Source of the DNA: Dyadobacter arcticus | Lineage (GTDB): Bacteria > Bacteroidota > Bacteroidia > Cytophagales > Spirosomataceae | Length of the DNA: 64,000 bases | Direction: 5' to 3' | Assembly: GCF_011762185.1 (NCBI RefSeq) | Contig: NZ_JAASQJ010000004.1 | Span: 558,001-622,000, forward strand | Shown: positions 16,660 through 25,675 of the stretch, in pieces | How positions within the stretch are numbered: position 1 is the stretch's first letter | How the letters are laid out: the number at the start of each line of letters is the position of its first letter | Notes under the pieces: generated by a model | Databases searched by the model: none | The model's input: the letters and a program-made list of their open reading frames with translations, nothing else | Told to the model about the DNA's origin: nothing | Made by a program: the position numbers and the translations under genes

Positions 16660-17862
16660 CTAAAAGCCATTATGATTAAAAATCAAAACAGGCGGCTTGT
16701 ATGCGTACATATGCAGCTGTTTTTCTAGTATCATAGCGGCCAGCATTTTATGCATGTTCTGCATATTGTAACCCTTTTCCACCGAAATAAACACCTCATT
16801 ACCATATTCACCAGTTGCTGCTGCACTCGGCTCTGTAGGTTGTTGCCGGTCTCTGCCCTCTAGTTCCTCAGGTTTTAAAAGATCTGTTTTGTTGTATATA
16901 AGTAAGGTAGCTATTTGGTCAGCACCTATTTCGGCGAGCGTTTTTTGAACGACCGCGATCTGCTCTTCACAGGCCGGATGGGAGATATCGGCAACATGCA
17001 GCAATATATCTGCTTCGCGCACTTCATCCAGTGTAGACTTGAACGAGTCGATCAGTAGTTCAGGCAGCTTACGTATAAAGCCAACCGTATCTGTAAGCAG
17101 AAATGATAAATTATCTATTTGCACATTTCTGACGGTGCTGTCAACGGTCGCAAAAAGCTCGTTTTTGATATAGACATCGGCCTTGGAAAGGTGACGCATC
17201 AGAGTGGACTTGCCGACATTGGTGTAGCCTACTAAGGTAACGCGCACGATACCGTTACGCTGTTGTCGCTGGGTAACACTTTGTTGGTCCGTTTTTTTAA
17301 GCTTGTCTTTCAGTAAAGCAATTCTGTCTTTCATCGTCTGACGACTATTTTCCAATTCTGTTTCACCACTTTTGCCCAATTTCCCATCGCTGCCCTGATT
17401 CCCTTCGGCGGGCTGGTTGCGTGCCAGCCGCGGGTAGAGATATTGTAACCGGGCCAGCTGCACCTGGAGTTTAGACCTGGCGGATGTTGCCCGTTTATTA
17501 AAAACCTCCAGAATGAGTAATCCCCTGTCCAGGATCCTCACATTTGGAAATGCCTTTTCAATGCTCCGGAACTGGAGTGGCGTCAACTCGTCATCATAAA
17601 TGATCATATCTACTGGATATGCCAGGATATAACCCCTTAATTCTTCCAATTTTCCTTTCCCTGTATAAGTTCTGGCATCCGGATGAAGCAAATTTTGAGT
17701 GAATAAACAAACCGTTTCGATCCGGATAGTTTTGGCCAGAAATGATAATTCATCCAAATATTCCCATGTTTTGGCAGCGGCTTGCTTTTGCGAGCTTACA
17801 GCCACCAAAATAGCCCGACGCGCAGGTTCAGTAGTAGCCTGCAATTTTTCCTTTCTTCCCAT
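16660..17862 (-). CDS. hflX: HflX-like ribosome-associated GTPase
   Basis: 400-residue GTPase of the HflX family, which splits stalled or hibernating ribosomes. The N-terminal HflX domain (about 15-130, with TYTGKGKLEELR) is followed by a linker helix region and the G domain: G1 GYTNVGKST, G3 DTVGF, G4 NKTD. The usual glycine-rich RGPGETQLE segment is altered to LGKSGETELENSR and preceded by an inserted polar stretch (EGNQGSDGK). This may be a paralogue rather than the housekeeping copy. Palindrome pair 5 lies 157-187 bp upstream of its start and could serve this gene as well as kup. Confidence 0.88.
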   Translation of the reverse strand: MGRKEKLQATTEPARRAILVAVSSQKQAAAKTWEYLDELSFLAKTIRIETVCLFTQNLLHPDARTYTGKGKLEELRGYILAYPVDMIIYDDELTPLQFRSIEKAFPNVRILDRGLLILEVFNKRATSARSKLQVQLARLQYLYPRLARNQPAEGNQGSDGKLGKSGETELENSRQTMKDRIALLKDKLKKTDQQSVTQRQQRNGIVRVTLVGYTNVGKSTLMRHLSKADVYIKNELFATVDSTVRNVQIDNLSFLLTDTVGFIRKLPELLIDSFKSTLDEVREADILLHVADISHPACEEQIAVVQKTLAEIGADQIATLLIYNKTDLLKPEELEGRDRQQPTEPSAAATGEYGNEVFISVEKGYNMQNMHKMLAAMILEKQLHMYAYKPPVLIFNHNGF

Positions 17863-18018
17863 TTGATTTGATATTTAACGCAGAGTTCCTTTTGTCCAAC
17901 GGTCTGCTTAGCCAAATGGCTCAGGTATAATCTCATTCCAAAGGACGGTTAGAAGATTTTTTAGACGTAAGGCGCTGATAATAAGCCAATAGCTAAGAAA
18001 GCTTTGAAATCAGTTTAA

Positions 18019-18049
18019 TCTCAATTTGATAGCCTGTATCATTTTGATA
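18019..18049. promoter_or_regulatory. Paired palindromic operator 5, between hflX and kup
   Basis: TCTCAATTTGATA (18019-18031) and the perfect TATCATTTTGATA (18037-18049), centres 18 bp apart. A weak sigma-54-like site with a perfect -12 TTGCA but a poor -24 lies at 18085-18100. Confidence 0.7.
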
Positions 18050-18142
18050 TTTTTTCGGCCCGATTTGAATTCTGATTTTTATATTGCCGGGTCATTGCAT
18101 CATTCTTATGCTGAAATCTTAGCTAACCATAACAAGTATATT

Positions 18143-20092
18143 TTGGACCAACACCACAACATCAAGGAGTTTCACAAGAAAGTTAAATTGGCGGGCGTGA
18201 TGCTGGCGACGGGCATCGTGTTCGGGGATATCGGTACGTCCCCGCTGTATACGCTTAATGCACTGTTTCATTCCGGGGAAGTTGTCGAGCCGGCAAAGGC
18301 GCTCGGTATATTGAGCTGTATCATCTGGACACTGACCCTGCAGACCACGCTCAAATACATCATTATCACCCTTACAGCCGACAATAATGGCGAAGGAGGC
18401 ATTTTCTCCCTTTACACCTTAATCCGCAGCTATTTCGGCAGATGGTCGGTAGTGCTGGCAGTAGTCGGGGGTGCATTTTTGATTGCTGACGGGATCATTA
18501 CGCCACCAATCTCGGTAGCGTCGGCCATTGAAGGGCTGCAAAAATTCAACCCGGAGCTTAATACTGTGCCAATTGTCATTGTCATTATTATTTTTCTATT
18601 CCTGATCCAGCAGCTTGGCACCCAGCAGATCGGAAAGTTCTTTGGGCCGGTGATGCTGATCTGGTTTTCTTTTATCGGGGTGATTGGTTTGCTGTCGATC
18701 TTCTCATATCCATCGGTTATCAAAGCAATAAACCCTTATTATGCTTATGAGCTGCTGATGCGTTATCCTGGCGGTTTTTGGTTTCTGGGTGGTATATTTT
18801 TGTGTACCACCGGAGCAGAAGCCCTGTACAGCGACATGGGGCATGTGGGAAGGAACAACATCCGGGTCAGCTGGATTTACATTAAAATCGCGCTATTGCT
18901 TTCCTATGGTGGACAGACCGCCTGGCTCATCAATAACGGAGTTGCCAATGATCTGAGCCCGTTCTACAATATTGTCCCGGAGGTAATTTATATCCCTTCG
19001 GTGATATTAGCATCCCTGGCCACGGTCATTGCCAGCCAAGCCTTGATCAGCGGCTGCTTTACGCTGGTCAATGAGGCAATCCGTCTTGGTTTATGGCCCA
19101 GAAACCGGGTCGTTTTTCCAGGAACGATCAAAGGCCAAATGTATATTCCGTTTTTTAACTGGTTCCTGATGATCGCCTGTATCCTGATGGTGCTTCATTT
19201 CCGGGAATCAAAAAATATGGAAGCTGCATTCGGGCTTTCTGTTACATTGACTATGCTGATCACGACATTTCTTATCTCGCTGTATTTAAGGATAAGAAAG
19301 GTCCCTACCATCGTAATCGCGGGGATCACTGCGCTTTTTCTGGCCGTTGAAGTCTCCTTCCTGATTGCAAATCTTCAAAAACTTCATGAGGGAGGCTGGA
19401 TCATGCTGGTCATAGGTGCGCTGCTTACCGGCGTTATGCTGATCTGGTATTATGGAAAGACTTCCCAGGACAAACTTATCGAGCGGACCGAATTATCGCC
19501 GCTTGTTTTACAAAAGTTAAAAGACCTGAGCACCAATACCAAGATCCGTAATCATGCTACCAACCTGATCTACCTGACTTCGTCGGATAATCCGGCAAGC
19601 GTCGAAAACAGGGTGCTTGATTCCATTTTTCAGGCACCCGCCAAGCGGGCTGATATCTACTGGTTTCTGCATGTGAAGGTGACAGATGAGCCCTATACAG
19701 TGCAGTATGAGGCCAGGGCCTTAGCTGTCAATGACGTCTACCACATTGTTCTGCATATTGGTTTTCGCGTAGAGCCGAAGGTGGACCTGTTTTTTCGCAA
19801 GATCGCCGCGGAGCTCATGGCAAAAGGAGAGCTGGATTATGAAAAGACCGAAGAGAAGAAGTATGATAATCAGGATTTTGGGGATTACCGGTTTGTGATG
19901 GCCAATTCATTTTTATCCTATGATAACAATCTGCCTTACTGGCGGAATTTTCTAATCAAATCCTATTACAACCTCAAATTGATAGGGGTGAGGGAGGATG
20001 TGAACTTCGGACTGGATGCAAGCAATGTCATCGTAGAAAGGTACCCACTTGTATTTGCCAAGGCCGACGAGATCAGCCTTGAACGGATTTAG
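18143..20092 (+). CDS. kup: Kup-family potassium uptake protein
   Basis: About 650 residues, potassium:proton symporter of the KUP/TrkD family. The N-terminal signature GIVFGDIGTSPLYT and the K-transporter core AEALYSDMGHVGR are present. About twelve membrane helices are followed by a cytoplasmic tail of some 170 residues. The frame is open back to an ATG at 18026, but that start would run through paired operator 5 and adds sequence without family likeness. I prefer the TTG at 18143, before the conserved KEFHKKVKLAGVMLATG. A perfect terminator follows. Its position in the palindrome regulon links it to the Kdp system. Confidence 0.93.
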   Translation: MDQHHNIKEFHKKVKLAGVMLATGIVFGDIGTSPLYTLNALFHSGEVVEPAKALGILSCIIWTLTLQTTLKYIIITLTADNNGEGGIFSLYTLIRSYFGRWSVVLAVVGGAFLIADGIITPPISVASAIEGLQKFNPELNTVPIVIVIIIFLFLIQQLGTQQIGKFFGPVMLIWFSFIGVIGLLSIFSYPSVIKAINPYYAYELLMRYPGGFWFLGGIFLCTTGAEALYSDMGHVGRNNIRVSWIYIKIALLLSYGGQTAWLINNGVANDLSPFYNIVPEVIYIPSVILASLATVIASQALISGCFTLVNEAIRLGLWPRNRVVFPGTIKGQMYIPFFNWFLMIACILMVLHFRESKNMEAAFGLSVTLTMLITTFLISLYLRIRKVPTIVIAGITALFLAVEVSFLIANLQKLHEGGWIMLVIGALLTGVMLIWYYGKTSQDKLIERTELSPLVLQKLKDLSTNTKIRNHATNLIYLTSSDNPASVENRVLDSIFQAPAKRADIYWFLHVKVTDEPYTVQYEARALAVNDVYHIVLHIGFRVEPKVDLFFRKIAAELMAKGELDYEKTEEKKYDNQDFGDYRFVMANSFLSYDNNLPYWRNFLIKSYYNLKLIGVREDVNFGLDASNVIVERYPLVFAKADEISLERI

Positions 20093-20138
20093 CATCAAGC
20101 GGTCCTATATAACGAAATGTTGTAAATCGAATATGGAC

Positions 20139-20173
20139 AGACCTGGTTATCAATTGACGGCCAGGTCTTTTTT
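20139..20173 (+). terminator. Rho-independent terminator of kup
   Basis: AGACCTGG (20139-20146) pairs with CCAGGTCT (20161-20168), followed by TTTTTT. Confidence 0.85.
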
Positions 20174-20180
20174 GTTGTAC

Positions 20181-21095
20181 TTACTTGTCGCTCATGATCA
20201 GGGGCATGTTTCCTTTTCCCCCGATGATCACAATTTTTGAATTTGGAGACGCTGCCAGTTCTTTTTGTGCTTTGATGCTTTCATATTGTAACTGCCTTTC
20301 TGTAAGGCTCAGTGCGATAATGGTCTGGTAATCGGCGATCCCTCTGGCTTCCACCCTTTTTCTTTCCGCTTCCTGCTTTTCTTTTTGCAGGACGAACTCC
20401 ATTTTTTGCGCATCCTGCTCGGCATTGATTTTAGATTCGATCGTTTTCTTAACCGACTCGGGCAAGTTGATATTACGGATTAAAAGCTGCTCTAAAATCA
20501 AACCGCGGCTCTTGAAGTCCTTGTCGATTGTCTGATAGATCCTGGTCTGAAACTCATCCCTGCGTTTGGAATACAGGGCAACCGCATCATAGTACACGGC
20601 GTTGTCGCGGATACGGGTCCTGGTGATGGGGCGCACAATTTTGTCTTTGTAATCGGTACCAATCCCTTTAAAGATATTGGGCGCTTTTTCAGGCATGATC
20701 TTATAGAGCACCGTTAGATCGATCACCACTTCCAGGCCATCGGCAGAAAGTACCCGGATGGCATCGTCCCCCTTCACCTCGCCTTCGTTAGTTACGGCAG
20801 ACATGGTATAGTTTTGGGTCTTGGTATCAAAAATGGCCACTTCTGCCAAAGGGTTGACAAAGTTCAATCCGTTTTCTAAAACCTCAGGATCTACCTTTCC
20901 AAATACTGACTGTACCCCAATGGTACCCGCGTCGATTTGCCGGACGCCTGCTGAGACGATACCGAGAAGCAAAATTACAACACCTGCTATTTTGAAAATA
21001 CCCGAATATCTGGAAACGTTATAGGAAGCGTTGGCCACAAAAAAACCGGCCATGAAAATCAGGGCTCCGATGAATAGAATAAACATGATCTGCAA
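20181..21095 (-). CDS. Prohibitin-like SPFH/Band 7 membrane protein
   Basis: 304 residues. Two hydrophobic N-terminal segments (about 2-22 and 33-52) anchor an SPFH domain (about 53-230: AGTIGVQSVFGKVDPEVLENG, then TDYKDKIVRPITRTRIRDNA). A Glu/Lys-rich coiled coil follows (NAEQDAQKMEFVLQKEKQEAERKRVEARG). Such proteins form membrane-associated rings that guard membrane proteins or modulate FtsH. It is transcribed toward kup (convergent). Two palindrome pairs lie 138-334 bp upstream of its start, placing it in the same putative regulon. Confidence 0.88.
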   Translation of the reverse strand: MQIMFILFIGALIFMAGFFVANASYNVSRYSGIFKIAGVVILLLGIVSAGVRQIDAGTIGVQSVFGKVDPEVLENGLNFVNPLAEVAIFDTKTQNYTMSAVTNEGEVKGDDAIRVLSADGLEVVIDLTVLYKIMPEKAPNIFKGIGTDYKDKIVRPITRTRIRDNAVYYDAVALYSKRRDEFQTRIYQTIDKDFKSRGLILEQLLIRNINLPESVKKTIESKINAEQDAQKMEFVLQKEKQEAERKRVEARGIADYQTIIALSLTERQLQYESIKAQKELAASPNSKIVIIGGKGNMPLIMSDK

Positions 21096-21232
21096 AAATA
21101 AATGTGAAACATTATGTGTGATATATAGGCAACAAAGCCATGCCTTGACGGGAAGAATTTTATATCTGGCTTTAACTTGTTGATTATAAAAATGTTATAA
21201 AAGATGATCTTGATTTTATGTGATATGAAGCC

Positions 21233-21264
21233 TATCATTATGAAATGCTGCTATCATCTTGATA
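21233..21264. promoter_or_regulatory. Paired palindromic operator 6
   Basis: TATCATTATGAAA (21233-21245) and the perfect palindrome TATCATCTTGATA (21252-21264), centres 19 bp apart, upstream of the SPFH gene. I found no well-spaced sigma-54 promoter between the sites and the gene; the best candidate has 2 bp too many between its elements. Confidence 0.65.
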
Positions 21265-21398
21265 AAACTGTTTAGGATGAAGGTTGACTTGATTATTGCG
21301 GTGCTTTGTCCTGGATGGAGCTTACAAACCGTTAGCACTTCCTTTGCCTGTGGCGTCATAACAGTCAGGCCGAAACCATATCACATAAATCCAAAACA

Positions 21399-21429
21399 AT
21401 CCATTCTGATAAGCACTATCATAATGATA
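21399..21429. promoter_or_regulatory. Paired palindromic operator 7
   Basis: ATCCATTCTGATA (21399-21411) and the perfect TATCATAATGATA (21417-21429), centres 18 bp apart. With operator 6 this repeats the double-pair arrangement seen before the orphan kdpA. The rest of the gap 21096-21592 holds no supported gene. Confidence 0.6.
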
Positions 21430-21592
21430 TCGCCTTTCATGAAGCGATTTTTACGTCAAATCGTAGTATAGCCTGTAAGGCCCTGTAAAACAGTCCATTA
21501 ATCAATTGAAAATCGGAGGCTCGTTTTGGGCACAAGTTTATTAATCTTGAGAGCAGAAGAGAAAAATACAATACAGATAACTAGTTACAGAA

Positions 21593-22129
21593 ATGCCTTT
21601 TTACATACATTATTCTTTTGACCTTTGGCATACACTGATAAAGCCAAACCCCGACTTTAAAAAAGAGAGAACCCGGTTTTTTTACGAAAACTTAAACTAT
21701 GGCGCTAAATCGCTTGAAGAGATCGAAATGATTTTTCGTGAAGTAGATGTTATGTGTAACGCAATCAATGAAAAAACAGGCAGGACTATCAATGCAGATC
21801 AAATGTATTTAATGGTTATTAGCAGCATGAACAATCACTGCTATCCTGTTAATAAAGTGGATCTCGATTGGCTTTTTGAGGAAATGGACGCATTGCTATT
21901 TAGGCATATGCCTTTATTATATTCTTTGAAAACGTTCGATCTGCTTAATCAGCTGAAAGAAGCAGAAAACACAACGATGAGTATTGTAGGCAATACGGGT
22001 TTTAATAGGGGAAACACCCTAAGGACTGTATTAAACATCTTGGGAATCAGTAAATTTTTTGATGTTCAGTTTTATTCGGACGAAACGGGTATGTCAAAGC
22101 CTAATCCCCGCTCTCTCAACTTTTATTAG
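21593..22129 (+). pseudogene. HAD-superfamily hydrolase, C-terminally truncated
   Basis: 178 residues with HAD motif I as FDLWHTL (the usual DxDxT second Asp replaced), an all-helical cap, motif II in IVGNTGF and the start of motif III at DETGMSKPNP. The frame then ends in RSLNFY, where relatives continue through the Mg-binding acidic motif IV. About 40-60 C-terminal residues are missing. The break is followed by decayed sequence, so the product is probably non-functional. Confidence 0.7.
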
Positions 22130-22196
22130 ACGGTCTATATGAGTACTAGGTACTGGTCCTAGAAATGTCATCGAAACGATCTGTAGTGGTGTTAAT

Positions 22197-22353
22197 TTAC
22201 AGGGAAATAAACCTTATCCTTACGAGCGTGCCTTCGCCAGGCGCACTTTCAATATCCAAACTGGCGCCTAGCAGCTCACACAATTTTTTTAACAATAAAC
22301 AGTCCTAATCCTCCACTTTTTTTCATTTGGGAAGCAGAAGGACTTTCAATTTG
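22197..22353 (-). pseudogene. Remnant of a histidine-kinase ATPase domain
   Basis: The minus strand reads QIESPSASQMKKSGGLGLFI then VKKIV and, after a one-base frame change near 22285, ELLGASLDIESAPGEGTLVR ending IRFISL and a stop. This is the G2 box and C-terminus of an HATPase domain. Nothing upstream of it is preserved. It is too short and broken to be expressed. Confidence 0.7.
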
Positions 22354-22659
22354 ATCCGTCGAAGGTGGTGAACCAAGCGGGTTCTCAGATCGTCCGCCTT
22401 ACTGGTGCGTATTGATTGGCTGAGCCAAGGGCTGAAGTATCTGATTACACGACAATGACAATCATGCCACAACCATCCTGACGAGCGGGAAAAAAATTAT
22501 TATCCACTATTATTGCCGAAGAACTTTATAGTAATTGAGCTGCTCATTATTCGGGCGTGAATGCTTGGGCCTACATCATTGACTGACAGACTACTGATAG
22601 TTGTTTAAAACAACTATGAATAGCGGGTTTACAACTAATAGTAGCTCTATTTTAGCTGA

Positions 22660-22686
22660 TTGTGAAAATGTGCCCCTATACCTTTG
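22660..22686 (+). promoter_or_regulatory. Promoter of the XRE/ABC exporter operon
   Basis: TTG at 22660-22662 and TATACCTTTG at 22677-22686 (the TAnnTTTG -7 element) lie 32 bp before the ATG at 22719. The -33 to -7 spacer is shorter than usual. Confidence 0.5.
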
Positions 22687-22718
22687 CAGTGTCGAAAATA
22701 AACAAAGCGATTGTATTT

Positions 22719-23630
22719 ATGGAAGGAAAAATGATTGGCAGCAAAATTGCCAGAGCTCGAAAAGAGATCAATATGTCTCAAGCGCAACTTGCGCAACAAC
22801 TGTTTATTAGCCCACAAGCCGTTGGGAAATGGGAACGCGGAGAATCAGCTCCTGACATTCTTACCGTTAACAGGCTCGCAGAAATTCTGCGCGTTGACCT
22901 GAACTATTTCTCGAATAACTCTCAACCTGCCAACGATGAAACGGTTTCTAAATTGGCCAATGAAAATATCGGGCAAACGAAACTTGAAATTGACAACCCC
23001 TCCGGCGAGCATGTGTTATTAGCAAACTTCAACGATAGCAACCTGCCTAAGAGCGATTTTGCGGGTGTTACTGCACATAAAGGGAACTTTAAAGGAAGCG
23101 CATTGCGTGCCTCCAGCTTCGCGGGTGCGGACTTAACTGGCAGTTCGTTTGCGGGCAGCGATGTGAGTGAAGCCGATTTTGATGGTGCTAACCTTACTGA
23201 CTGTAACTTATCGGGTATTGACCTTAGAAATGCAAGTTTTAACAAATCTATTCTTCTGCGCACCAACTTCTGCGCGTCAGGTCTGGACGGAGCAACATTT
23301 AGTGATGTATCACTGACTGATGTGAAGCTGACCGCAACCGACTTAAGAAAAACAAACTTTGAAAATTGTATCTTCAACGGCGTCGACTTCCGGCAATCCG
23401 ATTTACGGAAGCAGTGCCTGGACGGCCAGACTTTTATTGATGTCAAGTTTGAGGAGACGGTTCTCAATGAAGTTACGTTTAAAGGCGCAACACTCAAAAA
23501 TGTCTCTTTCCGTTCGGCGCATATGTCTAAGAAAAAACCTATGTGCTTTGATGGTGCTACGATAGATAAGATGACTTGTGTTGTGCTCAAAGGTATGGGA
23601 GTCGATTTGTCAAACGTTATAATTATCTAA
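22719..23630 (+). CDS. XRE-type regulator fused to pentapeptide repeats
   Basis: 303 residues from the ATG at 22719. Residues about 6-62 are a Cro/C1 helix-turn-helix (IARARKEINMSQAQLAQQLF, then SPQAVGKWERGE). Residues about 105-290 carry pentapeptide repeats, seen as steps of five ending in F or L (SSFAGADLTGSSFAGSDVSE, ANLTDCNLSGIDLRNASF), which should form a right-handed quadrilateral beta-helix. The ABC ATPase gene starts 3 nt after its stop. It probably controls the exporter operon, with the beta-helix sensing a ligand or protein partner (inference). Alternative in-frame starts upstream overlap the promoter. Confidence 0.88.
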   Translation: MEGKMIGSKIARARKEINMSQAQLAQQLFISPQAVGKWERGESAPDILTVNRLAEILRVDLNYFSNNSQPANDETVSKLANENIGQTKLEIDNPSGEHVLLANFNDSNLPKSDFAGVTAHKGNFKGSALRASSFAGADLTGSSFAGSDVSEADFDGANLTDCNLSGIDLRNASFNKSILLRTNFCASGLDGATFSDVSLTDVKLTATDLRKTNFENCIFNGVDFRQSDLRKQCLDGQTFIDVKFEETVLNEVTFKGATLKNVSFRSAHMSKKKPMCFDGATIDKMTCVVLKGMGVDLSNVIII

Positions 23631-23633
23631 GGA

Positions 23634-24404
23634 ATGGAGAATATGCAAAACCAAGCAATCCGAGTGGAAGGGCTGCGAAAGTCATACAAACAGCTTCATG
23701 TTCTGAGGGGTGTAGATTTCGAGGTGGCAAAGGGCAGTGTTTTCGCCCTGCTAGGTTCTAACGGTTCTGGCAAGACAACGATCGTCAAGATCTTGACCAC
23801 CTTGCTAAAACATGACAGCGGAAATGTAACGGTAAACGGATTCGATGTTGCACTAAAGCCCGACGGCGTTCGGCAGTCCATTAGTCTGACAGGGCAGTTT
23901 GCAGCCGTTGATGAAATATTGACCGGTCGGGAAAATCTCATTTTGATTGCCAGGCTGCGGCACCTTCGCAATGCGCGCCAGGTCGCTGACGACTTGATTA
24001 AACGCTTCGGTTTGACCGATGCCGCCGACCGAAGGGCTTCAACTTATTCAGGAGGTATGCGGCGCAGGCTGGATATCGCCATGAGCCTTGTAGGAAATTC
24101 GCAGCTGGTTTTCCTTGATGAGCCGACCACCGGGCTGGATCCTGAGGCCCGTATTGAGGTTTGGAAAATTGTCAAAGAGCTTGCCAGCAGCGGGATAACC
24201 GTATTTTTGACCACCCAGTATTTAGAGGAAGCCGAGCAGCTCGCCGATCAGATTGCCATTCTCGATAAAGGCACGATCATCGTCAGTGGCACGCTCGCGG
24301 AGCTGAAAAAGCTGTTCCCGCCCGCAAAAGTCGAATATATTGAAAAACAGCCCACATTGGAGGAAATATTCCTAGCAATTGTTGGCAAAAACCAGGAAAA
24401 TTAA
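23634..24404 (+). CDS. ABC exporter ATPase, DrrA-like
   Basis: 256-residue ATP-binding subunit of an ABC-2 exporter related to daunorubicin-resistance DrrA. Walker A GSNGSGKTT, signature YSGGMRRRLDIA, Walker B LVFLDEPTTGLDPEA and the switch His region FLTTQYLEEAEQLADQI are intact. The C-terminus is short for DrrA-type proteins. It is translated with the preceding regulator (3-nt gap) and the following permease (stop and start adjacent). Confidence 0.93.
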   Translation: MENMQNQAIRVEGLRKSYKQLHVLRGVDFEVAKGSVFALLGSNGSGKTTIVKILTTLLKHDSGNVTVNGFDVALKPDGVRQSISLTGQFAAVDEILTGRENLILIARLRHLRNARQVADDLIKRFGLTDAADRRASTYSGGMRRRLDIAMSLVGNSQLVFLDEPTTGLDPEARIEVWKIVKELASSGITVFLTTQYLEEAEQLADQIAILDKGTIIVSGTLAELKKLFPPAKVEYIEKQPTLEEIFLAIVGKNQEN

Positions 24405-25172
24405 ATGGAAACGACACAGAGCTATTTTTTCATGGATATGAGCGTTATGCTCGGCCGTTCCATGCGCCATGTTTTCCGCAGCATGGATACCATCATTACG
24501 GTCACCCTCATGCCGATTGCCATGATGCTGCTTTTCGTCTATGTATTAGGCGGCGCAATCCAGACTGGCACGGATAATTACGTAAATTACCTATTACCTG
24601 GTATCATGCTTATTGCCATTGCAAACAGCATAGGGTACACGTCTTACCGCTTGTTTTTAGATATGGAGCGGGGAATATTCGAGCGTTTTCACTCCATGCC
24701 GATCTCACGTTCGGCCGCGTTGTGGGGACATGTGCTGACTTCACTGGTATCCAACGTAATTTCTGTTGCCGTAATCATTCTTGTAGCGCTGGTTATGGGC
24801 TTCCGCTCAACGGCGGGAGGACTGTCATGGCTTGCTGTGGCCGGCATCCTCGCACTCTTTACGCTGGCCCTGACATGGATTGCTGCAATTGCTGGATTGT
24901 CTGCAAAATCGGTGGATGGCGCAGTTGCAGTTGCCTATCCGATTCACTTTCTACCGTTAATCAGTTCGGCGTTTGTGCCAACCGCTTCTATGCCGGGACC
25001 GGTTCGGGCCTTTGCCGAAAATCAGCCTGTGACCTCGATTGTGGAGACAATCCGCTCACTGCTTTCCAATCAGCCAGTAGGCAATGAGATATGGGTGGCT
25101 CTTGCGTGGTGTGTTGGGATTATCCTGGTGGCCTATTTCTTTGCGAAGAGAGTTTACCAAAAACGTGTGTAA
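24405..25172 (+). CDS. ABC-2 type exporter permease, DrrB-like
   Basis: 255-residue inner-membrane protein with six predicted helices and the ABC-2 signature region (IANSIGYTSYRLFLDMERGI, then ERFHSMPISRSAALWGHVLT). LISSAFVPTASMPGPVRAFAE is typical of DrrB-like permeases. The ATG directly follows the stop codon of the ATPase gene. The pair probably expels a drug or other hydrophobic compound; the substrate cannot be told from sequence. Confidence 0.92.
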   Translation: METTQSYFFMDMSVMLGRSMRHVFRSMDTIITVTLMPIAMMLLFVYVLGGAIQTGTDNYVNYLLPGIMLIAIANSIGYTSYRLFLDMERGIFERFHSMPISRSAALWGHVLTSLVSNVISVAVIILVALVMGFRSTAGGLSWLAVAGILALFTLALTWIAAIAGLSAKSVDGAVAVAYPIHFLPLISSAFVPTASMPGPVRAFAENQPVTSIVETIRSLLSNQPVGNEIWVALAWCVGIILVAYFFAKRVYQKRV

Positions 25173-25230
25173 CCGATATTTTGACGGTGACAGACAATTC
25201 AAGCGAAGTTTAAGCGTAGATATTGATTGA

Positions 25231-25259
25231 GGAATGGCGCATCGAGAGCACGCCATTCC
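25231..25259. other. Perfect 9-bp hairpin in the gap after the exporter operon
   Basis: GGAATGGCG (25231-25239) pairs with CGCCATTCC (25251-25259) around an 11-nt loop. No T run follows, so it may only weakly end transcription. The rest of 25173-25675 holds nothing I can identify. Confidence 0.45.
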
Positions 25260-25675
25260 CGGCGAACCTGCTGAAATATCATCAAAATAACATCGCAGCG
25301 CATGGGCTCAACATTTTAATTTCAAAAGAGGAACCGTGGAGAATTACTTAAGCATTATTAACCTCTATTTTGTCAATATTCTGCAAACTGGTAGTGTGCA
25401 ATGATTTCAGGATTAGGCAGCTACTCAACAATACTTTTTTGACATTTGATTGCCGACGCTATAAACAGCATCTATAAGCCATTCTCAAAAATTAATTCGG
25501 TGGTATTTCTGAACTGTCCAAAATACATTCGTATCTAGCAAAATGCCTGTCCTAATCAAAGGAACAGGTGTTTAAGTTCATAAAACTTTAAAGGAAAGGC
25601 GTTTAGCTAGACTTGGCTTTTAAAAAAGTTGCGAACTAAATGCCACCTGTAGTTAGAGAAATTAATGAAACATTA

